Below are positions 20,148 to 29,888 of a stretch of DNA of 30,821 nt, in pieces. The notes under the pieces were generated by a model. That model saw nothing but the letters and a program-made list of their open reading frames with translations. It did not search any database and was not told where the DNA came from. The stretch's first letter is position 1. Every line of letters begins with the position of its first letter. The stretch is from Cladosporium sp. IMV 00045. Taxonomy: Eukaryota; Ascomycota; Dothideomycetes; Cladosporiales; Cladosporiaceae. Location: the NCBI GenBank assembly GCA_001931905.2, contig MSJI02000015.1, forward strand, positions 1-30,821. The letters are read 5' to 3'. The position numbers were made by a program, and so were the translations under genes.

Positions 20148-20935
20148 CTAAAGTCTCAGGATTGTCACCATGGCAAATACCGAATGAGCTTCTGGCTCGT
20201 ATCTTTGATAACCAGCATTCACAGTGGTCGAAAGTGCGACCGTGTTCTTCTGCATATCGTATTGGTCTTCTTGACGATGACTTACGCTTTGACCCGGTGT
20301 GGACATCTACCTGGGTCAGAAAGAAAGAATGTCCAAACAAGGGGATCGAAGGTCCAGAAATGATGCGGCATCACCCTTCGCCAGCTTCAGATCTCTTTCT
20401 CATGGTTGAGAACGAAGTAACCAATGGCCTCGTTCAGGCCACTCGGCAGGATTCACTCATTTGCATCAAAAGCACGATGTCAAGCAGTCAATGAGTTTGG
20501 ACATTTTGGAGACCAAGATCGAATGCCACGTGGAGCACACGTGAAAGCAGAAAGACTTCATTGAGCTCCTGAGCTATATCTCGTAGACTTTTCAAAGGAC
20601 TTGTGTTGTCCAATCGCTAAACTGATCAAGAAACATGGTCCAGCCAAAACAAACGCCGTCGCCACAACGTCGTCGAATGCTCGCAATTGACTCAGGCCAA
20701 CAGCATGATGAAGACGAAGATTTCGAACATGCTTCACGCAATTGCACGGAAAACTAATTCTTTGAATTGAAAGCATGACGCCGGCCTTCGAAAGATGATT
20801 ACAACCTTCGCAAGGCTGGATCTTCAGATGAGTTGCGCCCCAAAAGACTGTAGAACATAAAAGACGAGCTCATGGTCCACCATGGTTTCTCACAGACCGC
20901 GGCAATCACAGCATTCCACGCAGAATTGAACAAAC
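20148..20935. other. Intergenic region, no supported gene
   Basis: Short frames such as 20162-20494 have no homology that I recognise. The last 200 bp are the promoter of the small secreted protein that follows. Confidence 0.4.
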
Positions 20936-21851
20936 ATGTTGTTCCTCCTAGCTCTCATCAACCTCGTCCACCTGGCCTCGGCCCTTGTTGCTCGCGAACC
21001 AGTCGTAGCAGCTGGCGGTGTTTGCAAGGTTGGGATCTATCCTCTACTTGCACCCTTGGCCAATTATGCTCCGGCTCAGACATTCTGTGCCTCCAAATAC
21101 CCCAAACCTGTCGTCACAGTCACTGCCACTGCAATGCCTGTGCCGCGACAGAGATTAGCTAAGCGTTATACCACTACGACTACTACCACCGCCCCTCCAG
21201 CGACTACGCCTGGAGCTACCAAATGCTCTGGCAAAGATCCATTGCCTTGCCTTTTCTCTTCTGTCAAGGGAGAGATTGCCAAGACGGTAAGTCATCCTTG
21301 AAGGTTCTCCATTCGATCATGTCTTGCTTTCAACTGGACGCCATCTACTATTGCTGGATCTTTCGAAAAGTCTCATCAAATTTGATGTTGACTGACTGCG
21401 TTCTGTAGTTCTGCTCTTGCTGTGGGAAGACCAAAACCGTTACTGTCCCGGCGCCGACGACTACAACCACAACAACAACGACAACGACAACGACGACAAC
21501 TACAACGACAACGACCACAACGACCACGACAACGACCCCGTAAGTTCCCCTAAAATCCATCTTACCAAGCCACGGATCCTTCTGTCCTCACAGCGCAGCA
21601 GCCCCCGAAACGATTGACTACACTTACTAAGAACTTCAACCAGGCCCGCACAGCCCACATGCGACAGATCGCCCTTCAACCTCGATGTCAAGTGTAACGA
21701 CGGATCGACCTGCGAATCGAACCCCACCTGCACAGTGGTGTCGGGTTTGGGCGAATGCATCGCCCTGTGCAATGACTGCTTCTCATACAACTTCAACCCC
21801 GGCGCCGTAGATTATGATTGCAATATCTACCGTGATTGCTGCGTGGTCTGA
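20936..21851 (+). CDS. Small secreted Cys-rich protein with a Thr-rich linker, candidate effector or cell-wall protein
   Basis: Three exons (20936-21286, 21409-21539, 21644-21851) join in phases 0 and 2 to give 229 residues. Both introns have GTAAGT donors. The first has a tgactgac branch before TTCTGTAG, and the second ends in AACCAG. The N-terminus MLFLLALINLVHLASALVA is a signal peptide. The mature protein has an N-terminal part with four spaced Cys, a short Thr run, an FCSCCGK cluster, then 27 consecutive Thr (21457-21537). A compact C-terminal domain of about 70 residues has ten Cys (for example SPFNLDVKC, STCESNPTC and ending YRDCCVV). Small size, secretion, many Cys and a Thr linker open to O-mannosylation fit an effector or wall-associated protein. 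No named family is recognised. The C-terminal domain reads correctly only after splicing. Confidence 0.75.
21457..21537 (+). repeat. Coding ACN trinucleotide tract, 27 Thr codons
   Basis: 27 uninterrupted ACN codons mix ACA, ACG, ACC and ACT. They encode the Thr linker of the secreted Cys-rich protein and stop just before its second intron. The mixed third bases show it is not a fresh pure microsatellite, though length change is still possible. Confidence 0.9.
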
Positions 21852-22276
21852 TGGGGTGGGAATGTAAATTTGGGAAGCCAAGATTGAGAGTAGGAGGAAA
21901 GTGACTGGTCATTTGGGCGCCCCAAGTTTCGATATCATTTTATGGGTGTACTGACAACATGCAATGATTTGTTGCTATTCTTTTGTATCTTCAATTACTG
22001 GTTCGAAGGGTAGTGGTGTCAAGTTAATCAGTATTGATCGGAACTTGTTGAGGAAGTGCGAGCCTTGCTTTCATTTAACTCGAATCGCATGCCGTATGGA
22101 AATTCAAGAAAGCTTTCAAACGCCACTTTACGCGAGACTTGAAACCTTCGATTGAAGAAGGGCTATAATGTTTCCCGTTGAACGAGAAGTCTAGCCATAT
22201 CAGCAGGTGAATGACGAAACAATTGTCATCATCATGAACGCATATATACCTCCCTGAATAGGTCTGGAACGCCTCC
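21852..22276. other. Intergenic between convergent genes
   Basis: This is the 3' flank of the secreted Cys-rich gene and of the minus-strand SDR gene. No gene-like frame or repeat is visible. Confidence 0.5.
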
Positions 22277-23291
22277 TTATGCCGAAAGTGCCAGAGATCC
22301 CATGGTACTCGCTCCTCCATCCACGACAATATTGCTTCCAGTGATGTATGAGCTGAAGCCGCTGCTCAAGAATCCAACCACCCTGGCAACTTCCATGGGC
22401 AAACCCGCCCTTCCTAATCCTCCTGTGTTCATCTTGCTCTTGTCCTCATGCGAAGCGACATCAACCACCTGTCCGCCAACGTCCTGAATGCCGCCCGCAC
22501 TCACGCAATTAATCCTCACTCCAGTCCCCTTCAAAGCAGGCACACCTGCCCGAACGACACCCAGCGCTGCATGAGCCGCAATAGTGAAAGCTGGGCCTGC
22601 GCTTCCTTCGCCGGAAGATGAGTTCGCTACAGAGCTGACCACGATTATACTGCCATACTCGCGGTCTTTCGGTGCTGCATTCGCGTAGTTTCCTTTCGGC
22701 GTGGTTTTGCGCATCGCGGCTGGTGCGTATTTCAGTGCGAGGAAGGGTGCCATGCTGTTGGCTTCGAAGAGGGAGTGCAGGGTTGCTGGTGTGGTTGAAG
22801 CGAGGGTGCTGGGGCCGGGAGAGGTGGAGTTTGTCGCGAAGATGTCGAGACTGGAAGATGGATTAGCGTCTAATTGGAAAGAGGAGATATGTTGATTTTC
22901 GCATACCGCCCCCAGGCGTTCAACACATCGTCGATCAGGGTGAGAGTGCCTTGCTCATCGCCGTGCTGGAACGGGTAGCCGATGACTTTTGTGCTCGGGT
23001 ATTTCTTGCTCACATCGTCCACAAGGCTGGCGTAGTCATCCGTCGGCTCTGTTGAGCAAGCGTATACAACGGCAGCACCATGAGCTGCCAGTTCGTGAAC
23101 AACTGCGCGACCTATTGGCTGGGTGGCTCCAGTGACAATACAAATGAAGCCGTACTTCGAAGTTTGTCAGTAGAGTGCCCTCATGGTTATCAAGGATCCA
23201 GCTTGATATTGCTGCAAGATAAAATTACCAGCTTGCCGTCCGGTCTGTATGGCGAAAAGTGCTCGCTCTCGCTCTGCTGTTGGGAACCCAT
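22277..23291 (-). CDS. Short-chain dehydrogenase/reductase-like protein with substituted active site
   Basis: Three exons (23291-23229, 23154-22907, 22850-22277) with introns of 74 and 56 nt give 294 residues. After PDGKLYGFICIV comes the nucleotide-binding TGATQPIG (Rossmann glycine motif). The chain then has NAWGRLDIF, an Asn in the FEANSMAPFLALKYA helix, and the Ser strand GSIIVVSSVAN (Ser176/177). Near the C-terminus, RINCVSAGGI and SSYITGSNIVVDGG are normal SDR blocks. At the place of the catalytic YxxxK the protein reads PAFTIAAHAALG: Phe192 for Tyr and Ala196 for Lys. The usual NAG motif is also replaced (ATNSTSPG). It may therefore bind NAD(P) without classical oxidoreductase activity, or use another mechanism. 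The substrate is unknown. No clustered biosynthetic genes adjoin it. Confidence 0.88.
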
Positions 23292-23647
23292 TGTTGGTTT
23301 GACTGTAAGCCTTGGTATCTCGAAACAAGCTATATTGTCGACGTCTTGGGCCTATGGTTCATCATAGGAAGACAGGGACAGAATGTATGTTATCATCATC
23401 CTTGAAGGCTCGCAAGGCCGACGGGGAACAGATATGCGGCTACAAGGCAATGTGAGCATCTCCATTGCTTTTTACTTGCCATGTCCAAAAGATTGCGGTC
23501 ATCGTCTTTCGATTGGTTGACGGCATCCGCGTATCTCCATCCTCGGAGATGGACGAAGTGAGGTGCATGCACGGAAACTCAATGGAAGGAGGGGCTGGGT
23601 CATGTAGAGAGATAAGGGCGCGCAAATCATGGAGCTTTAAGACCTAA
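23292..23647. other. SDR promoter region
   Basis: Normal-composition DNA lies between the SDR start and the sharp boundary of the AT-rich island near 23650. No gene is supported. Confidence 0.45.
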
Positions 23648-24120
23648 GCATTACTACTAATCTTCGTTTATTATTGAATATAGAATAACTTATTATATTA
23701 TTCAAATTAGTTTATTATTTAAATAAGAAAGTATCTAAATTAGAATAGTTTTTTATATAAATAAAAAATATTTAATTTAGAATAATTTTTTTATCTAAAT
23801 AAAAAAAATATCTAATTTTAAAGAATTTATATTAAAAACAAAAAAATATTTAGTTTAAAATAATTTATTATCTGAATAAAACTATATCTTAACTATTTTA
23901 AAAAAAAAATTTACTAGTAATTTAAAATAATTTATTATTAAATTTAGAATAATTTATTATTTTAATTAAAAAATTATTATGTTTAAAGTTGTTTTATTAT
24001 AATATATACTATTTATTTATATATATACTTTATTTCTTATTATACTATATATATTTTTATATATTATTTATATTTAATGTATAGTATAATAAAATATAAT
24101 ACTCTCTTTTTAATCTTTTA
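23648..24120. repeat. AT-rich island, probably a RIP-degraded repeat
   Basis: By hand count, 23701-24120 holds about 34 G/C in 420 bases (about 8%), against roughly half in the flanks. TpA is extremely common. A degenerate unit resembling tagaataatttattat recurs at about 23681, 23741, 23778, 23820, 23857, 23932 and 23945, with several spacings near 37-42 bp. The right end is an AT-alternating tract (24001-24100). The edges are sharp on both sides. This is what repeat-induced C-to-T mutation leaves of an old transposon or tandem repeat in ascomycetes. No coding frame, terminal repeats or target-site duplication can be made out. Confidence 0.8.
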
Positions 24121-24223
24121 CGACTAGAGTCACTGATCTCGAGACATCTTTCCTAGAATCTAGAATTTCGTGTCTGCATTAAACGTAAGGTATCTACAGC
24201 TCAAACTACCTCCCACCTTAAGC

Positions 24224-26808
24224 TCAATCCAAGACACCGTCCGGCAAGAAAACGACATAATCGACAGGCGCAGGCTCATCGCCATCAGGATGTCCGACAA
24301 TCTTCAGCTCCTGGCCTTTCTCCACCTCCACGCCCTCGAAAGTAATGCGTGTAGCGGCCTGGCCGTCAATGTAGAACGTGGGAGCCTTGCCGAGGATATA
24401 CTCAAGATCTCCGTGCCACTCGCCAACCTGCGAATCGCCTAGCCACAATTCCCAGGTGGCGTTTCCGATGGCTTGGTCGTAATACACGACGCCGATGTTG
24501 TAGGTGCCACTCTCAAATGGCACAGTGGTCGAAGCAGAGCCGGTGGTCGAGTTGTCCGAGGTGACAATCGCCCAGCTCTCGGAAGCTGAGTAGAAGGGGT
24601 CGACGAGGTATTTCTCGTAGCCATCGAGCTCCATGTCCTCGGCTTCGATGCGCCATGGGTGGTTGTCGACGCGCTCGTGCTCATCGGCAATCTGGCTGCG
24701 GTTGAAGTAGAGGTCGACAATGCTGTCGCGCCACACGATGCTGTGACCTGCTTGGTAGACCAGGCGGAATTGCACGTGTTCGAAGCGCTCCTGATCGATC
24801 TTGTCTTTGAGTGTTGCCCAGTGGTCGGGGAAAGTCTGTGCAACTTCGGCGCCGTCGTAGTGCGCGTCGTAGAAATGCTGGATGACGGTCTTGCCGGATT
24901 TCAAGACATGGTCGTAGGGAACGTGGTGGAACCAGAGGAGAAGGTTGTCTTCGACTGCTTCGATGGTGTCATATTGCGCGGTGACTTGAGGTGGGTACTG
25001 GCCGGCAAAACCAGTGCCATTCCATGTTGTGCGGTCCATGCCGACGCCGTTGTTATCAGTGCGAGTCCACTGACCCCAGGGGTTGCCATCCTGGGACAAC
25101 GGGTTGGGACCATAATGCCCGTTAAGGATATCGGTAAGGGTTTGGATGCCGAGGTTACCCGTGTAATTCTCGTACATGGGCCAAGAGATCATTGAGATGT
25201 GGTTGATGGTGTCAACGACTTCACGGTCATGGCTGAAGGTGAGTCGAGTCCAGGAGTCAAGAATATCCGAAGGCTCGTTGCGAGGATTCCACGCCAGCTT
25301 TCCAAAAGCGTATAGGTTGCTCATGGCCAAGTGAGAGCCCAGCCAAGTCGAGTTCATGCCCACGTTGGCTACACCCGCGTAGCCTCCTCTGTTGGTGCTA
25401 AATCGCTTGCCGTTGATGATGTCGTGGACAGGCGAGCTCTGGTTGTCGACGCGAAGATCAAAGTCGAGAATCTCTTTCCAGTACGGCGCGAGGTAGACGA
25501 GATGAGCTTGCTGGCCGAAGTACTCCTGAGTGATTTGCAGTTCATTGACTGACGGTGTCTGCCTGAGGCGGGAGAACAATGGCGAGACAGGCTCGCGCAC
25601 CTGGAAATCGATAGGTCCATGCTTGATCTGCACCACGACGTTGTGGTCGAATTCGGTGTCAAGGCCTTCGAAGTGTTCGACAGCAGCGTTGGCGCGGTCG
25701 GCATACCAATCATTCTCGTTGAGATTTTGGTGGTCGTAGACGAAGGCACGAATGAAGATAGTTCCGCCATGAGGCTCGAGGGCTCTAGCGAACTGCAAAA
25801 GTCAGCGGAAAATATTCGAGGAAGAATCGAAAGGAGAATGCTCACCATGTTCGCTCCCTCCGCCAGGGTTCTGTTATAAGTAAGTGGTCCGGGCTGTCCT
25901 TCAGAGTTGGCTTTGACCAAGTAACCGGCAAAGTCAGGAATCTTCTCGTAGATGACATCGGTGACATTGTTCCACCACTCCTGCACTTCGCCATCAAGCG
26001 GGTCAAACGTGTCAAGATCGCCCAGAGCTTGAGGAGAAGCAAAGTACATCGACATGGCAAGCTGAACGCCGTACGGACGGAAAGCATCAGCGATCCTCGC
26101 GACGCCGTCGAGGTTGGTCTCGTTGAGAATCGTCTCGTTGGCGTTAACGTTGTTGATGACAACGGCATTGATGCCGATCGAAGAGAGAATGCGTGCGTAC
26201 TGGGCCGCGCGGGTAAGATCTTCACGCACAACACCGTCCCAGAAAAAGATGCTGTCTCCACCATATCCACGCTCAACGGAGCCGTGAGTGCCTCCGTCTC
26301 TCATGTTGTCCCATTGGTTGATCCAGCGAATGGGGGCATCCGGGTTCGAGGCGAAGGCGACTTGAGAGACGTTGCCTTGGCCTAGCATGCTGAGGTATTC
26401 GAAAGCACCATAGATGGCGCCACGCTGGTTTTGTCCGAGAATGAGGACTTGATTGCCGGTGGTGTCGAGGTAGAAGCCATCTTCGATCAGCTCCGGGATG
26501 TCACTGTTGTTGCCGTTCAGCTTGGAGTACGCGTCGATAGTGCCGACGATGAGATCGGCCGAGTCGTCACGTCCGTTCTTCTGGTGTAATTTGCAATCGC
26601 TGCCGAAGATGCTGCTGATACCATGCCGCAGTTCCTCGCCAGCAGTGTAGACTGGACTGGCTTCTGAGTCGTTCAAGGCGTGGATATTGGATGGGATCGA
26701 GCCTCGGAGCTCATCAGCATTTGGGATCGGAGCATATCGAAGCCACGCATTGAGTCCATCCTCTGCGGCAACAAGGCCGAGAGGGAGGAGCAACAGGGCT
26801 GCCAACAT
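24224..26808 (-). CDS. aguA: Secreted xylan alpha-1,2-glucuronidase, GH67
   Basis: Exon 1 (26808-25846) and exon 2 (25792-24224) join in phase 0 across a 53-nt intron (GTGAGC...TTTTGCAG), giving 843 residues, the usual size for fungal GH67. The signal peptide is MLAALLLLPLGLVAA and the mature start is EDGLNAWLRYAP. Family blocks include QNQRGAIYGAFEYLS, WINQWDNMRDG and VERGYGGDSIFFWDG. Glu303 in NSEGQPGP fits the acid catalyst. Asp383 in KHGPIDFQ and Glu411 in TQEYFGQQ fit the base pair, with the same 28-residue spacing as D365/E393 of Cellvibrio Glc67A. The enzyme removes 4-O-methylglucuronic acid from the ends of xylo-oligosaccharides. Many N-glycosylation sites are present. The gene's 3' end lies about 100 bp from the AT-rich island. 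Confidence 0.95.
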
Positions 26809-26915
26809 AATGTTCGAATTGTCTCAACTGTAGGATTTGCTCTGAAGATCCATTTGCTAGGACATGGCGAACAATTTATACTGATTCACTAGGCACAAGC
26901 CTCTGCTGGTTTTTC

Positions 26916-27100
26916 CCGGAGGTGTGGAGTCGTTCATCGGTTGGTATAAGCGAAAAAGGCATATGGAACGCATGCGCCTCACAGCGCCATTGCGAGGACC
27001 CATGGCCCATCGTCACCGCGCATTATTTTTTCTGGGGAAATGGGGTAGAGTCTGCGGCTATTGCAGCATTCAGGCTATATCTAACGATCAACACGCGGGG
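26916..27100 (+). promoter_or_regulatory. Cluster of CreA/CRE1-like motifs upstream of the GH67 gene
   Basis: Four matches to SYGGRG lie on the plus strand, 108-292 bp upstream of the GH67 ATG: CCGGAG (26916), GTGGAG (26924), CTGGGG (27032) and GCGGGG (27095). The first two are 8 bp apart. Closely spaced pairs are typical of functional carbon-catabolite repression sites, and GH67 genes are commonly glucose-repressed. Motif matches alone are weak evidence, because about 0.4 would be expected by chance in this span on one strand. Confidence 0.35.
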
Positions 27101-27892
27101 TGTTTGTCTTGGGCAGCGCTCGGACGGCTCTTGGAAGTGGTGTTTTGACTTTTGCGTCTTGGTGCGGTATTTGATTGAAGACCTGAATGAGTATGTCGGC
27201 GTTTGGCCATCAAAGTCAACGGTATAAGCCCTATGTACTTTTCGAAATGAGATCCACGGGAGATGCCTAAAGGCGTGAGGATAATTGGGATGGACACGAC
27301 TGAAGGTTTACAGAGAGCAAATGTTGCTTTCGCAGTTCTCGGGTCAATGACGTCCCATTTCCCGAATCCAAACCTCGGCAAACGTGAACTCGGTCGGTGG
27401 ATCCCGACTTCATACTACATATTTCTCAAAGGTACTTAATAGAATAGTATTGAGTCTCTGGGCATGAATATGAATGATTCTAGGGCTGACATGGATCAGT
27501 AAGATTGTGTTCAATTCGTTCTGTCCAATGCCAACGTCGATCTCTGTGTTTATAACTTGCAAGGCTCTTTCATAATGATCAGGTTTCCCTGTCCCTATAG
27601 AATAAAAGAAAACGACTTTGGAGCACTCGAGTGAATCCCATTTTCTTCTTTGTTCTTATCTCATATTGAGCGTTGCCGACCTTGGAGTGAGCTCATTCTA
27701 TGGATCAATCGACTCGTCACCAAGTTGGACAGCATACGGATCGCGATTGCGATAGGCCAATAGCTTTGATGCATCATGAATTGTTAGAGAAGTGAGAAGA
27801 TATTCGCTGGGTCGTTAAAAGCTGGCAGTTGAGAAAACCCCTTTGGCTAGAGAACATCCTCTAAAATCTCGCGACTCCCCGCCCAACTACCT
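27101..27892. other. Intergenic region, no supported gene
   Basis: This is distal GH67 upstream DNA and the 3' flank of the broken F-box-like gene. Only short frames are present. A ggctag at 27845-27850 matches the XlnR core GGCTAR but is about 1 kb from the GH67 start. Confidence 0.4.
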
Positions 27893-28597
27893 TCATCCAT
27901 CGCCATTGCGGCGATTTGAGGCCAAGGCTTCCTTCCACACGTCATTCGCCTCAACCTTCATGAAAGCCATATTGACACTCTTGATAATTCCTATCGCGGT
28001 ATTCATAGCCACAATGTCAAAGATCTCTCCCAACGTAAATTTCTCGCTGACCAAGCACAGGTCTTTGCCATGTTTGTTGGTCGGCCGAAATGGATCTTCG
28101 TCTATGGTGAAGGTCCATGAGAGTTGAAGAGCATGTGTCGAGCCGAGTTCGATTCGGAGCTTGCGGAACTCTGCGTGAGATCTCAGCTCGGTGAAGGTGT
28201 AGTAGCTGGAGCTGCCTGTGGTCCAATCGCATCGGAAAAAATACTGCGTGTGCGTTTCTAGACGCCAGCCTGTCATACCACTGCTCATGTTCATGCCCTT
28301 CGGGATAAGGCCAATTTGCACAGTAGGACTTTTGTCATCAACGAGGATACAAGAACCCAGTCTCTCCTGCATGCCTGGCGAAGACGCGATCATCTGCTTG
28401 AAACTTCGACAGACCGGCGTCACTCAATGTAGGAGATCGTGTGGGTCCAAGTGAGAAAATATCAACTCGCTGAGCTCAGGTATGCGGAAAAGTCGTAGCT
28501 TGGCAGAGAGCTCGTTGGGCTTGTCAAGGGTGCTCGTAAAGGCGGTGTTCCCATGAACGTTCGGCTGGACTTGCGGCGGCTGTTTTAGGGTCGACAT
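27893..28597 (-). pseudogene. F-box-like gene interrupted by an in-frame stop
   Basis: From ATG 28597 (a further in-frame ATG lies at 28702) the frame encodes a Pro/Gln-rich start and then an F-box-like segment, FRIPELSELIFSHLDPHDLLH. A TGA at 28424-28426 follows, and the same frame continues as VTPVCRSFKQMIASSPGMQERLG to a stop at 27893. The two sides of the TGA together make one F-box helix set that aligns with the F-box of the neighbouring gene when the TGA codon is skipped. About 175 more residues with strand-like content follow. No GT-AG intron removes the stop cleanly. The simplest reading is a recent nonsense or 3-bp insertion allele. A sequence error or a shorter product starting downstream remains possible. 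Confidence 0.6.
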
Positions 28598-28914
28598 CTT
28601 GCAGCGGGTAAGGAATTCTCGAGTGGGCGGATCTGCAGTAGCTGAACATCTTGAGAGCCCTGCAAGAAAGCTAACAGCATTGGTTGGCGTGTGAGGGTCC
28701 ATGGGTGTTGTTGTCTGCTTTTACACAGCGGGCGGCGGCTTTAGCGCTGGCAATTTCTGGGCGCATGCATGCAGTAGCGGCTCGTCACGAAATCCAACGA
28801 ATTGGCGCTTATAGGCAATGTTTGTCTAACACAGTCAACAAGAAGTCAAGTCCTATTGCACATCGGTGTATTCGTAAACATTACCCACTCTCGCCCAAGA
28901 CTTTGCAAATCAAC
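28598..28914. other. Spacer between the two F-box-like genes
   Basis: This spacer carries the upstream region of the broken F-box-like gene, including an in-frame extension to the ATG at 28702, and the 3' flank of the next gene. Nothing else is supported. Confidence 0.4.
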
Positions 28915-29652
28915 CTAACAAGCCCATTCACGACTCTCCCTACTCTGATCCCAAAGCCCATCAAGCCAGAACTTAACCATACTCGTGCACAACCCAAGCC
29001 CTTCATCCTCATGCTTCTCCCTGATAACGTCAAGCACAGAGGCAAAATCAACCAACCTCGCCTCCCCAGGAATCTTAGATTCCGACCTCGCATCAGCAAA
29101 ACAACCACAATGCCACCCAACAGTAACATCCCCTAAAACCTGATCCACAACACTCAACTCCCCAAAAGCCCTTGACTTCTGCACCTGCTCAAACCTCCCA
29201 GGGACCGTAGCGATCCTCACAAAAAGCCTCCTTTCCGCATCCGAGGGGTAGAAAAACGCCAAAGGTTCCAAATCCCGCACAGGATAGATGACATCGCCGC
29301 CGGCGTCGGAGCTGTACAATTTGCTCTCGTCGATTTCGCCCAGGTGGATGAAAGATTGCATTTTCTTGCGTAGCGCGGGTGAGGCGTCGATGGCATTGCG
29401 GAAGTTGCGGCAGGTCGCTTTCGTGCGAAGGAGGTGTAGGGCTGGAATGGAGAGGAGGATTTGTTCGAGGAGCTCGGCGGTGTTGAAGGTTGCTGTTGTG
29501 GCGCGGAGCTCTGTTGGTGAGGCTGTTATTGACGTTGTCGAAGGTTTTCTGGTCGTGAAGTCATGTTCGTAAAGGCCGTGGTGATGGCTGGTCTCTTCAT
29601 TTTGGTGCGTGCAAGCCGCCCTTTCGCCTCGCTTTTGGTGAAATCTGTCCAT
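28915..29652 (-). CDS. F-box-like domain protein
   Basis: An intronless frame of 245 residues starts at ATG 29652. The first 50 residues are polar, rich in His, Thr and Ser. An F-box-like segment follows at about residues 58-100: TAELLEQILLSIPALHLLRTKATCRNFRNAIDASPALRKKM. The remaining 145 residues hold predicted strands and the FYPSDAERRLF block, without a recognised repeat domain. F-box proteins act as substrate adaptors of SCF ubiquitin ligases through Skp1. Many Dothideomycetes carry expanded sets of such short F-box genes without known targets. It sits in tandem with the broken F-box-like gene and is probably a diverged paralogue. Confidence 0.75.
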   Translation of the reverse strand: MDRFHQKRGERAACTHQNEETSHHHGLYEHDFTTRKPSTTSITASPTELRATTATFNTAELLEQILLSIPALHLLRTKATCRNFRNAIDASPALRKKMQSFIHLGEIDESKLYSSDAGGDVIYPVRDLEPLAFFYPSDAERRLFVRIATVPGRFEQVQKSRAFGELSVVDQVLGDVTVGWHCGCFADARSESKIPGEARLVDFASVLDVIREKHEDEGLGLCTSMVKFWLDGLWDQSRESREWAC

Positions 29653-29888
29653 TGTGTATAGTCATGATTTCGAATTGCTCAACGTTCAATCAGTTCAAGG
29701 CGTTATGTCGGACGGACCGAATACTATCAAGGCGTTTAGCGTCATACTTCACGCTAGCGGTACTTAAAGAAAGCTTGGCAACAATGCGCAAGACTTTCTG
29801 GCTGGCGGTATTGGGATTGCAAAAGAAGGGCGACGGAAGTACAGTAAGATCTGAAAAGCTTCGTAAATTTCATATGTTCGAAAGGTAA

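Noticed and set aside
21348..21560. Minus-strand frame encoding a long run of Val
   Set aside because: It is the antisense of the ACN (Thr) tract in the secreted Cys-rich gene. The poly-Val product is a shadow.
24659..25195. 178-codon plus-strand frame opposite GH67
   Set aside because: It is antisense to well-conserved GH67 sequence and has no independent support.
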